A stretch of 64,000 nt of DNA from Candidatus Pelagibacter sp. IMCC9063 (GTDB lineage: Bacteria > Pseudomonadota > Alphaproteobacteria > Pelagibacterales > Pelagibacteraceae): NCBI RefSeq assembly GCF_000195085.1, contig NC_015380.1:41001-105000 (forward strand), in the 5' to 3' direction. Shown here piece after piece: positions 56,058 to 64,000 of the stretch (position 1 is the stretch's first letter; every line of letters starts with the position of its first letter). The notes under the pieces are model-generated. The model was not told the DNA's origin and ran no database searches. It was given only the letters and a program-made list of their open reading frames with translations. A program made the position numbers and the translations under genes.

Positions 56058-58353
56058 ATGATATTTAAATCAAAAGCGAAAATACTACAACGTTTAAGAA
56101 ATGATAAGATAAATGTACCTCATTTAGAAATTTATAATGTTTCAAAATATAAAAAAAATAAAAAAAAATACTTGATGATATAAGAAAAAAATTTAAAAAA
56201 CTCCTTGCTGTTAGGTCTTCAAATGTATTTGAAGATAAAAACAAAACTAATGCAGGATTATTTTACTCATCTGTAAATATAAACCCAAAAAATAAAATCG
56301 AACTAGAAAAAGCGATTAACAAAACTATAGATTCATACAAAGGTTACGCCAATAAAAAAAATGAGTTTTTTATTCAAGAAATGGTTGATAATGTTTATGC
56401 CTCAGGGGTTTGCTTTACAAAAAATATTAACAATGGTCTTCCTCAATGGAAAATTAATTTTACTAAAAATAAAGACACAACATTAGTAACCTCTGGAAAG
56501 GGCATGGTGCAATCTATAAATTTTTTAGATTCCGAAAAAACGATTTTTAAAGAAAAAGTTTTTCATAAATTGTATTTGAAAATTAAAGAGATACAAAAAA
56601 AAATTCAGCACGAGGATATAGATGTAGAGTTTATAATTAATAAAAAATATAATATTTTTTTTGTACAAGTTAGAAAATTACCCTTAGTTAATTCAAAAAA
56701 ACCCACTCCCAATGTAGTAAAGCTTTATGAAAAACTTGAAAAAAAAATAACAAAAAGAAAAGAAAAAAATTCTGATCTATATGGAAAAACTACATTTTTT
56801 GGTACAATGCCTGACTGGAATCCTGCGGAAATTCTAGGCACAAAGCCTAGACCTCTAGCTCTATCTTTATATCAAGAACTTATAACAAATCATATTTGGT
56901 CTTTGAGTAGAAATGAATATGGATACAAAGAACTTTTTGGACAACAATTGCTAACTACTTTTTATGGAATACCCTATGTTGATATTCGGGTTGACTTCAA
57001 TTCATGGCTGCCCGAATCGCTTAACGAAAAACTGTCAAGGAAGTTAGTAAATTATTATCTAGATAAATTTAAAAGTGACATTAATAACCATGACAAAATA
57101 GAGTTTGAAATTATTTTTTCAAGCTTCAATTTTTTAAGCAAAAAAAAAATACCCCAATTACTTAAGGGAAAATTTCAAAAAAAAGAAATTGTACAGATTA
57201 TTGAAGGATTAAAAGCTACTAATCAAAAAGCTTTTAATAATTTAAATAAGCAAGTTGTTCAAATTGAAAAATTAAAAAAAAAACAATCGATAGTTGAAAA
57301 TCAAAACATATATTGGGTAGATAAAATTATTTCACAATTAAATAATTGCAAAAAATACGGGACTACATCTTTTGCTGGGCTAGCAAGATCTGCGTTTATT
57401 TCGGTTGATATGATAAACTCAATGGTAGTCGAAGGCATATTATCAGAAAAAGAAAAAAATAATTTTTTAAATAGTATAAAAACTATATCTTCTGAAATTA
57501 ATCAGGCTCTTTATTTAGATAAAAAAAAATTTAAAAAAAATATGGACATTTAAGACCTGATACATACGAAATAACTTCTCCCAATTATAGAGATGGCTTT
57601 GATCTATATTTTAATAAAATAGAAAAAAACCACAAACAAAATAAAAAAAATTATTTTAAATTAAATTTCAAACAAGTTAGACAAGTAAATAGTTTTTTGA
57701 AAAAAAACAATTTTTCCATAAATTGTGGAGAATTGTTCTTGTTTTTTAAAAAGAGTATTGAGTTGAGAGAGTATTCAAAATTTGTTTTTACGAAAAGTAT
57801 AGATCAGATATTTCAAAATCTAAAAAAATTTGGAAAAAGAAATAGAATCAAGGTTGATGATTTGTCCTATTTAACTATTCAAAATATTATAGATATTTAT
57901 TACAATCTAGAATATAAAAGCATAAATAGAAATCTTAGTGACAAAATTAGCAACAACAAACAGAATTATATAGAGTTGTCTAATATAAATTTACCAGAAG
58001 TAATAATTGAAAAAAATGATATTTATTATTTTGAAGAAAAAAATACTAAAGTTAATTTTGTGGGAACGGATAAAGCTTCAGGTAAAGTTTTGCATCTAAG
58101 AAAAATGCATAAAACAACAAATTTATCAAAAAAAATTATATGCATTGAGAATGCCGATCCAGGTTATGATTTTCTTTTTTCAAAAAACATATCTGGTCTT
58201 ATCACGAAATATGGAGGAGCAAATTCACACATGGCTATAAGATGTTACGAATTGGGAATACCAGCTGCAATCGGGGTTGGCAATTATTTATTTGAAGATA
58301 TTATAAAGAAAAAATTTATTGATATAAATTGTGAAATAAAAAAAATTTTTTAA
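56058..58353 (+). CDS. L-glutamine kinase-like PEP-utilising enzyme (Cj1418 type, two frameshifts)
   Basis: Joined length about 765 residues. The N-terminal ATP-grasp domain has LLAVRSSNVFED, NAGLFYSSVN and FFIQEMVDNV. A central region has GTMPDWNPAEILG and YGHLRPDTYEITSP. The C-terminal phospho-His domain has ITKYGGANSHMAIRC (His near residue 725) and IPAAIGVGN. The PEP-binding TIM barrel of PEP synthase is absent, as in Campylobacter Cj1418, which phosphorylates the amide nitrogen of glutamine. Breaks are in A runs at 56160-56168 and 57533-57540. The following three genes match the rest of that pathway, which supports the specific name. Confidence 0.82.
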
Positions 58354-58928
58354 TGATCATTAATATCATGCCCACCATCAGAAATTATTACAAAAATCAA
58401 ATAGATTTATGTTTTGATAAAAAATTAATTTCTCTATTAAAGACAAATTACAAAGGGGCTACGATTAAATGCGTAAATTCATTAAATGAAGAAAAATTCG
58501 ATCTTTTGGTGTTAACTGGAGGCAATACAGTTATAGGTTTAAGTAATAAGGAGAAAGATTTAGCCAGGAGTAAATTTGATAATTTTTACTACAAAAAAGC
58601 AATACAAAAACAAACTCCAATTATAGGCATTTGTCATGGCGCTCAATTTATAGCTAAAAAATTCAAAGGTGTGATCAAAAAAAATAAAAAAGTGGGAATG
58701 GAAAAAATAATTTTTTTTAATAATAAAGTAAAAAAAATAAAATTGTATCATGACTATTCTATAAAAAAAATTTCAAAAGACTTTGAAATTTTAGCCAAAA
58801 CCTGTGATGGATACATTGAATCATTTAGCCATAAAAAAAAAAATATATGTGGAATAATGTGGCATCCGGAAAGAAATCAAACGCTTAATTTTATAGATAA
58901 AATTGTACTCAAATCATTATGCAGTTAG
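58353..58928 (+). CDS. Class I glutamine amidotransferase-like hydrolase (Cj1417 type)
   Basis: 191 residues, peptidase C26/GATase fold. Seen: VLTGGNTVIGL, nucleophile Cys in IIGICHGAQFIA (C94) and the His/Glu of IMWHPERN (H171, E173). In the Campylobacter phosphoramidate pathway the homologous enzyme hydrolyses gamma-glutamyl-CDP-amidate to glutamate and cytidine diphosphoramidate. The ATG overlaps the last base of the kinase stop, and its end overlaps the nucleotidyltransferase by 10 nt, so the four genes are co-translated. Confidence 0.85.
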   Translation: MIINIMPTIRNYYKNQIDLCFDKKLISLLKTNYKGATIKCVNSLNEEKFDLLVLTGGNTVIGLSNKEKDLARSKFDNFYYKKAIQKQTPIIGICHGAQFIAKKFKGVIKKNKKVGMEKIIFFNNKVKKIKLYHDYSIKKISKDFEILAKTCDGYIESFSHKKKNICGIMWHPERNQTLNFIDKIVLKSLCS

Positions 58929-59650
58929 TTTTGTTAGCTGCTGGGAGAGGAGCAAGATTAAAATCCAAAACTAAAAAAATTCCAAAGTGTCTCGTCAAAG
59001 TTTCTGGAAAACCAATAATTAATTATAACAATCTTTTTTTTAAAAAATTCAAAAAAAAGATTGCAGTTATAGGATACAAGTCTCTTAAATTAAGAAAATA
59101 TTTACAAGAGTATAATTTTTTACAAATATATAATAAAAAGTTTTTACAAACAAATATGGTTGAAAGTATGTTTCTTGCTAAAGAAAAAATTACTGAAAAA
59201 GAAATAGTTTTTGTATATTCAGATATTGTTTTTAAAAAAACTATTTTTGAAAACTTAAAAAGTAAGTATTCTTTTTTACTACTAAATACAAAATGGGAAC
59301 AATTGTGGAAAAAAAGAATGGGAGATAAATTTACTGAAGATGCAGAAACAGTTGTGGTAAAGGGAAAGTTTATATCTTCAATTGGAGAGAAGATTAAAAA
59401 GGGAAGGGTGCCCCCATGTCAATATATGGGTATTTTTAAATTGATGAAGAAAGACTACCTAAAATTGTACAATTTTTACAAAACAATTAAAAATAAAAAA
59501 ATCGATTTTACAAGTTTTATAAATCTTGCGATTAAAAAAGAAGTAATAAACATAAAATACAAACTTACATCTAAACTTTGGTTAGAGGTTGATAATTCAA
59601 AAGATATTAACATTGCAGAAAAATTTTTAACTGGTTTTTATAAATGGTAA
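58919..59650 (+). CDS. Nucleotidyltransferase, CTP:phosphoglutamine cytidylyltransferase-like (Cj1416 type)
   Basis: 243 residues. Seen: LVLLAAGRGARLKSKTKKIP (nucleotide loop), LVKVSGKPIINYN, MVESMFLAKEKI, the metal-binding Asp in VYSDIVF, and WLEVDNSKDINIAE at the C terminus. On its own it resembles LicC-type choline-phosphate cytidylyltransferases; the flanking glutamine-kinase, hydrolase and CysC-like genes point to phosphoglutamine as substrate. It overlaps both neighbours (10 and 7 nt). Confidence 0.82.
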   Translation: MQLVLLAAGRGARLKSKTKKIPKCLVKVSGKPIINYNNLFFKKFKKKIAVIGYKSLKLRKYLQEYNFLQIYNKKFLQTNMVESMFLAKEKITEKEIVFVYSDIVFKKTIFENLKSKYSFLLLNTKWEQLWKKRMGDKFTEDAETVVVKGKFISSIGEKIKKGRVPPCQYMGIFKLMKKDYLKLYNFYKTIKNKKIDFTSFINLAIKKEVINIKYKLTSKLWLEVDNSKDINIAEKFLTGFYKW

Positions 59651-60132
59651 TTTGGATTGTTGGACTAGCAGGAAGTGGCAAAACTACCCTAGCAAAGGGA
59701 ATAATAAAGAAATACAACAAGAATAAAATTGTTCATATTGATGGGGATAAATTCAGGGGACTCTTCGATAATGATCTGGGTCACTCTCTAAAGGATAGGG
59801 CCCGAAATGCAAGGCGAATAAGTAAATTTGTAGGCTTTCTTTCAAAGCAAAAAATAAATATTGTCGTTTCTGTGCTCAGTAATTTTCCTTTTTGGCTTAA
59901 ATGGAATAGAAAAAATATAAAAAACTATTTTGAAATTTTTATAGATATTAATAAAGAATTACTATTTAAAAAAAATAAAAAAAAACTTTACAATAGTAAA
60001 AAAAGAAATGTTGTTGGAAAAGACATTAAATTTAACATACCAAAAAACTATGATATTAAATTTAAAAATACATTTAAAAAGAAAGATATAGTTAATTTTT
60101 TAAAATCACTTAATGTTAAATTCATAGATTAA
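59644..60132 (+). CDS. CysC-like kinase, cytidine diphosphoramidate kinase-like (Cj1415 type)
   Basis: 162 residues of adenylylsulfate-kinase fold. Seen: P-loop GLAGSGKTT at residues 7-15, IVHIDGDKFRGLFDNDLGHS and DRARNARRISKFVGFL, as in CysC. It is shorter than CysC (about 200) and there is no sulfate-activation gene beside it. In Campylobacter the homologous Cj1415 phosphorylates the 3-hydroxyl of cytidine diphosphoramidate. Fourth gene of the tightly overlapping set. A true APS kinase serving the sulfotransferase at 40861-41820 is a possible alternative, but it fits the context less well. Confidence 0.82.
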   Translation: MVIWIVGLAGSGKTTLAKGIIKKYNKNKIVHIDGDKFRGLFDNDLGHSLKDRARNARRISKFVGFLSKQKINIVVSVLSNFPFWLKWNRKNIKNYFEIFIDINKELLFKKNKKKLYNSKKRNVVGKDIKFNIPKNYDIKFKNTFKKKDIVNFLKSLNVKFID

Positions 60133-60149
60133 AAAATAAAAAGATAAAA

Positions 60150-60651
60150 TTGAAAAACTTAATTAAAAAGATAATTAAAAAAAATTATAAGCATTGTTTA
60201 TTTTCAAATACGGAGTTTGAGAAGTATAAAAAAATAAAGATAAAATATAAAAAGGAAAAGCCAGCTGATAATTTAGTTGAAAAAAAAAAATTAGCTTGTT
60301 TGACGTAGAATCTTTTTTACTTAAAAAGAGAACAGGAAATGTTAACGGCACTGATAGAAAAAAAACATTTATACTGTATAAAAAATTTTCAGTAAATAAT
60401 AAATTAAAAATTTTATATAATAAAAAATATAAAAAAAAACTGAAAAGGAAATAAATAAAAAAATTTATATATACCTAGGAATTCAAATAATTCTTATGAA
60501 AGAAATTAATAATTTGCAAAAACTTAATGCGATACTGAAGATTCTTGATATTTTATATATTCAAAAAGATCTATTTCTTAATGAATTTGAAATTAGTAAC
60601 TTGAAGGTTTTGGAAAATTTTAAAAAAAAAACTATACAAAAATATATATAA
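60150..60651 (+). CDS. Hypothetical protein (two frameshifts), phosphoramidate operon
   Basis: About 167 residues, Lys-rich, recovered from three frames: a TTG start at 60150, a middle part with SLFDVESFLLKKRTGNVNGT, and a C part with KKIYIYLGIQIILMKEINN and LQKLNAILKILDILYIQKD. Breaks are in A runs near 60280-60291 and 60431-60439. I do not recognise a family. It sits 17 nt after the CysC-like gene and 4 nt before the formyltransferase-like gene, so it belongs to the same operon and might act on the phosphoramidate donor or its acceptor. Confidence 0.5.
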
Positions 60652-60655
60652 CATA

Positions 60656-61278
60656 ATGAAATTTGGAATTATCACATCGGATTCAAAAAGATCGTTGAAT
60701 TATTTAAGTTATCTAATCTTCAATCGAATGGAGCCAGAATTTATTTTGCACTGTGGTAGCAAAAACTTTCTTAAAAAAATTTTAAAAAAAAAGAAGCAAA
60801 AATTTTTTTTTCAAAAAAAATTAACTCCCCAATAACTGAGAAAATTCTAGCAAAATATAAGGATAATTATATAATTTTTGGGTGTGGGTTAGGTACAAAA
60901 ATTACAAGTAAAGAGGTATTGAGAAGCAAAATTATACATGCTCATCCAGGATTACTTCCAGAGTTTAAGGGAAGTGCGGTTTTTTTTTATTCAATAATAT
61001 TAAATAATTGCATAAAGATAAGTATTATACGCATGAATCACCTAATAGATGGTGGTAAATTATATGTAGTGAAGAAAATTAAATTTAAAGAAATTAATTT
61101 TAAAACTATAGATCTTGATATTGATCGACATAGAATTGAAATGATAACTAATTTTCTAAAATCTAAAAAAAAAATAATTGCAAAAAAGAAAGATAAATTT
61201 AATTCTTATTATATTCCCCACCCTGCTATCCGAAAACTATCCGAAAATATTTACTTAAAAAATAATTTAAAAAATTAA
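60656..61278 (+). CDS. Formyltransferase-like protein (frameshifted)
   Basis: About 207 residues, only the formyl-THF-type catalytic domain. The N part (MKFGIITSDSKRSLNYLSY) is broken in the A/T runs near 60790-60822; the rest has IIFGCGLGTKI, active-site HAHPGLLPEFKGSAVFF, IIRMNHLIDGGKLYVV and PHPAIRKLS. The HxxLLPxxKG motif is that of formyltransferases such as PurN and Fmt. Last gene of the phosphoramidate operon. N-formylation of a sugar amine is the simplest guess. Confidence 0.68.
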
Positions 61279-61327
61279 AAAGAAGTTTAATTACATTCGC
61301 TGTTTAAAGAATTTAAAAAAGTATTTT

Positions 61328-61557
61328 TTATATAAACAAATTTATTTCTTTTTTTTTATAAAAGTCCGTTGAAGAATTATAAGAAAATTTTAAGTTGTTA
61401 ATAAAATTAGAATCTAAGTTTTCAAGATCTTTTTTACTTGAAAATGATTTTGAAAGGAGGGAGTAAGATTCCTCTGCAAATAAATTTAGTATTTCAAAAT
61501 TGCATAAGGTATTGTGTTAAGGATTTTTAAATCTTTTATGTTATAGTTGAAATGCAT
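61328..61557 (-). pseudogene. Short remnant or small ORF of unknown function
   Basis: On the minus strand an ATG at 61557 opens MHFNYNIKDLKILN, then after a one-base shift near 61490-61500 a protein-like run NLFAEESYSLLSKSFSSKKD continues and stops at 61328, about 75 residues in total. No family is recognised. It lies 11 nt downstream of the methyltransferase stop. It may be the decayed end of a deleted gene or a small frameshifted one. Nothing else is seen between 61279 and 61568. Confidence 0.3.
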
Positions 61558-61568
61558 AATTAATGAAT

Positions 61569-62531
61569 TCAGGATATACTATTTTTTTTTAAAATATATG
61601 TGTATTCAATTTCTTTTTTATTATGATGGTCATTATTAGGCTTATAATTTGACAGATGTTTATAAAATAATCCATGTACTATTTGTATGAATTCATTTTT
61701 TATTTCGAGTCGATTTTTTTCGTTTAGAGTAGAAACCATTTTACTCAAAGGTTGAAAAAGTGGTCTCAACCCAAAATTCCAAATCTCAGGCATAATATCG
61801 CCGTAAATAGGCTCAATAGCAATTATTTCAACTTTCTTATTATTTTGAAAAATTTTGTAAATTTCATTAAATGATTTTAAAAATTTCCAACTATTGGATC
61901 TTCCAGCATCAATAATATTGGAAAAATTTTTACCAAAAATTTTTTGAATATACTTGCTTGACTTAAAGCTAAGAGCGGAATCATTTTTTATTTGCAAAAC
62001 TATATGGCCGTTTTTTTTTGTGCAGTCTATAATTTGATTAATATGAAAGTCATAGTTTTTTACCCAATATGAGCTATTGCTATAAACATATCCAAACTTT
62101 TCATTATTAAATAAAAATTTATTGTTGTTATCTTGCTGATGAAGGTTTGTGTAAAAATTTAACTTAGATGCCTTTTTTAATAAGTTTTTTTTCCAGTCAA
62201 TTCCATGCGTGTAATGAAGATGAGGTTTTTTTAAAATTTTAACAAAATAGTCTCTATTAAAGAAATCAAAATTATCAATTTTTCTGGCTGTTTCTTTTTG
62301 GTATTTTATACTTCTAAACATATCGGTTGTATTGCTAAGCAATCCACCAAATGTTAAAAATGAAAAAACACCATCCCCGCAAGAAATATCTAAGGTGCTA
62401 TCCTTTTCATGGAAGTATTTTAAAGTTTTTCGGTATGATACTGATCTCAAATACAACATAAGAGCATTCTCGGGTCTTAACCAAAAAAAATTGAGTAGTT
62501 GATTAAATAATACTTTTTTTTCTTTATGCAT
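61569..62531 (-). CDS. Class I SAM-dependent methyltransferase
   Basis: 320 residues. Motif I is TLDISCGDGVFSFLTFGG at about residue 45; later motifs are FGYVYSNSSYWVKN (motif IV position) and KKNGHIVLQIKND. The C-terminal 90 residues include EIWNFGLRPLFQPL. Probably a glycan or sugar methyltransferase. It lies between the phosphoramidate operon (convergent) and the last gene pair (divergent). A role in methylating the phosphoramidate group is possible but unsupported beyond location. Confidence 0.72.
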   Translation of the reverse strand: MHKEKKVLFNQLLNFFWLRPENALMLYLRSVSYRKTLKYFHEKDSTLDISCGDGVFSFLTFGGLLSNTTDMFRSIKYQKETARKIDNFDFFNRDYFVKILKKPHLHYTHGIDWKKNLLKKASKLNFYTNLHQQDNNNKFLFNNEKFGYVYSNSSYWVKNYDFHINQIIDCTKKNGHIVLQIKNDSALSFKSSKYIQKIFGKNFSNIIDAGRSNSWKFLKSFNEIYKIFQNNKKVEIIAIEPIYGDIMPEIWNFGLRPLFQPLSKMVSTLNEKNRLEIKNEFIQIVHGLFYKHLSNYKPNNDHHNKKEIEYTYILKKNSIS

Positions 62532-62694
62532 TGCTTACCTTACAACTAAAGGTAATTTTTTTAAACTGATACTTGACAGCTCTAAAAATAGAAATATCAA
62601 TATATTAAGTTTTGGCCTGCTAACATCGCTGGCAAGTAATTAAAAAATACCAATAAATTTATAATTTATGACCAAATAATAAAAAATTATCAGC

Positions 62695-62756
62695 TTGATG
62701 AAAATTTATTAACAAATTAGTATCTAATATGCAATATACAGTCTAAAAAATAAGGA
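62695..62756 (+). promoter_or_regulatory. Putative promoter and ribosome binding site for the terminal gene pair
   Basis: TTGATG (62695-62700) and TAGTAT (62718-62723) are 17 bp apart, a fair sigma70-type pair. AAGGA (62752-62756) lies 3 nt before the ATG at 62760. The 228-bp gap 62532-62759 is one of the longest in the window and serves the two divergent genes; a second TTGACA is at 62573-62578 without a good partner. Confidence 0.4.
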
Positions 62757-62759
62757 AGC

Positions 62760-63521
62760 ATGAATTTTTTTTTTGGTATAAATAATAATATCTTTAAATC
62801 AGAAATTCAGATTCCTTTGTTTCAAAATAAGTCCCCGAGACCAAGGAATTTAAAATTATTTAAGTCTTTTCCTCAAAATAAAAAATGGGTTATTGAAGAA
62901 ATTAAAAATAAGAAAATTAATAAATATTTTTATATTTTGAAAGAGAGGGACATAAGCAGCAAGGATATTTACTTTTTAGCAGAAGATAGTGATGTGAATA
63001 ATTTTGATAATAAGAAGTTAAAAAATTTTAATAATTTTACCAAAACTGTTCCTGCTTACAGAGCAAATTTAAAAATTTTCTTGAAAGACGGAGGTTTTTC
63101 TTCTTTTCAGTCAGAGTATCCTTTTTCAATGGTTGGCAAAAAAGGTACTATATTAAGTTCGATTAGCTCAATAGCAAATAAGAATGCTGATCAAAACTAC
63201 ATTTTAATTAGAAATATTTATGAAGATCCTATCGAAGAAAAATTTAACGGATATTTAGTTAATATTAAAACTAAAAAAATTGAAGAAAAATATGAGCTTA
63301 AAACGAATTTCACAAATATTGTTGAAATTAAAAATTATTCTATAAAACCCGAAATCTTCTTGGTGACAGATCTTTATTTGGGTATACCTATGTATGCTTC
63401 AATTCAAGGTGGATTTGTTTCTTTGGAGCACACCCACCCACCACACGAATATATCTTAAGCGAAAATAAATTTATTAAAGTAAGTGAATTAAAAAAAGAA
63501 ATTAATGAAATTATTGCTTAA
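62760..63521 (+). CDS. Hypothetical protein, first of an unknown pair
   Basis: 253 residues with no recognised domain and no signal peptide. Seen: IPLFQNKSPRPRNLKLFKSF, VPAYRANLKIFLKDGGFSSF, SEYPFSMVGKKGTILSSISS, then LVTDLYLGIPMYAS and, near the C terminus, SLEHTHPPHEYI, in which clustered His and Glu could bind a metal. It has a clear ribosome binding site and overlaps the next gene by 17 nt, so the two are probably functional partners. Confidence 0.65.
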   Translation: MNFFFGINNNIFKSEIQIPLFQNKSPRPRNLKLFKSFPQNKKWVIEEIKNKKINKYFYILKERDISSKDIYFLAEDSDVNNFDNKKLKNFNNFTKTVPAYRANLKIFLKDGGFSSFQSEYPFSMVGKKGTILSSISSIANKNADQNYILIRNIYEDPIEEKFNGYLVNIKTKKIEEKYELKTNFTNIVEIKNYSIKPEIFLVTDLYLGIPMYASIQGGFVSLEHTHPPHEYILSENKFIKVSELKKEINEIIA

Positions 63522-64000
63522 ATTTTTAATAAATACAAATTTAGCCGTATTAATTAGGAATACGATTGGCTTAAGAGCTGTTAGTTTTAAATTAACTCCA
63601 TCAAAAATACCCACCAGTGTTAGTGATGCTTTTTTATGGAGGACAGACAATGGATACAAAACAAAATTTAAGTATTCGAATATACTAGATTTGTTTTATA
63701 AAAAAAAAACACGTGGGTTGAGTTCCATATTTATTCTAAGAGCAACCAGTTATTAAAAATTGAGAAAATATCTAATTTAGATGTTTCGAATGAGTTTGAA
63801 ATAACATCTAAATATTTGAGCAATATCGAAGATTATGGTGTATTTTATATTTATCATTTTTCAAAAAAAAAGCTGGAGGGTAAAGATGTAATAAGTAACA
63901 GATGTTATTTGGGCTATTCAAAAAATAAAAAATTACATTCATTTGTCCATGGAAATACATATGCAAGATCTACACAAATTTATGCATATAAAAAAAATTT
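63505..64000 (+). CDS. Hypothetical protein, second of the pair (frameshifted, runs off the window)
   Basis: The first 66 residues or so (LIRNTIGLRAVSFKLTPSK) meet an A run near 63700-63709, after which the protein continues in another frame with WVEFHIYSKSNQLLKIEKIS, YGVFYIYHFSKKKLEG and HSFVHGNTYARS to the window edge. No family is recognised. Overlap with the preceding gene suggests co-translation. Confidence 0.55.

Noticed and set aside
59644..60132. CysC-like gene considered as a sulfate-activation gene for the sulfotransferase
   Set aside because: No ATP sulfurylase is nearby and the gene overlaps three others of the phosphoramidate type; kept only as an alternative.
1..64000. Search for tRNA, rRNA, CRISPR, insertion sequences, integrases and phage genes
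   Set aside because: No cloverleaf, rRNA-like block, spaced direct repeats, transposase motif or phage protein was noticed by reading; a computed search was not possible.

Overview
This window is a dense, strongly AT-rich surface-glycan island from a small-genome bacterium. The low GC, minimal intergenic space, frequent 4-nt and longer gene overlaps, bacterial code and gene content fit a free-living marine lineage such as SAR11/Pelagibacterales. No rRNA, tRNA or housekeeping marker is present, so that placement is an inference. I see no tRNA, rRNA, CRISPR array, insertion sequence or prophage.

Layout. (1) 81-6114: a 2,3-diamino-sugar module with a Gfo/Idh dehydrogenase, DegT aminotransferase, LbH acetyltransferase, HisH-like, HisF-like, a membrane protein and a WbpG-type sugar amidotransferase; it resembles the Pseudomonas wbp set. 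(2) 6135-13015: mixed-strand genes for a GT2, two multi-pass membrane proteins, a GDP-mannose 3,5-epimerase homologue, a NodU/TobZ-type carbamoyltransferase and a GT4. (3) 13095-56009: one minus-strand array of about 40 tightly packed genes. Read from its promoter end (56009) it holds a PglK-type ABC exporter; a near-complete legionaminic acid pathway (LegB, LegC, LegH, LegI, LegG, a formyltransferase, a PIG-L deacetylase, PtmE, an amidotransferase with HisH/HisF, PtmF, LegF, PtmA); a sulfotransferase; a partial pseudaminic acid set (PseB, PseF, PseI); a third sugar amidotransferase coupled to an amidase; predicted surface-carbohydrate transferases; a dehydrogenase/aminotransferase pair; a DRE-TIM aldolase with a CMP-Kdo-synthetase-like enzyme; and a CDP-deoxysugar set (RfbF, RfbG, reductase, cupin epimerase, methyltransferase, GNAT, DUF4910-type peptidase). 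(4) 56058-61278, plus strand: four genes matching in type and order the Campylobacter pathway for O-methyl phosphoramidate capsule decoration (glutamine kinase, gamma-glutamyl-CDP-amidate hydrolase, phosphoglutamine cytidylyltransferase, CDP-phosphoramidate kinase), then an unknown gene and a formyltransferase-like gene. (5) 61328-64000: a methyltransferase and an unrecognised gene pair that runs off the window.

Together these genes would make several nucleotide-activated rare sugars (at least two nonulosonic acids, a CDP-deoxyhexose, a diamino-sugar, perhaps a new ulosonic acid), decorate them (acetamidino, formyl, carbamoyl, sulfo, methyl, phosphoramidate), assemble them and export them by an ABC flippase.

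About two dozen of the roughly 60 genes are interrupted at runs of 7-12 A or T, and the protein resumes cleanly in another frame. I treat these as single genes with probable assembly indels, not pseudogenes, and give joined coordinates. The most notable findings are the phosphoramidate operon, the amidase-amidotransferase pair, the aldolase/CMP-transferase pair and the three parallel acetamidino modules.
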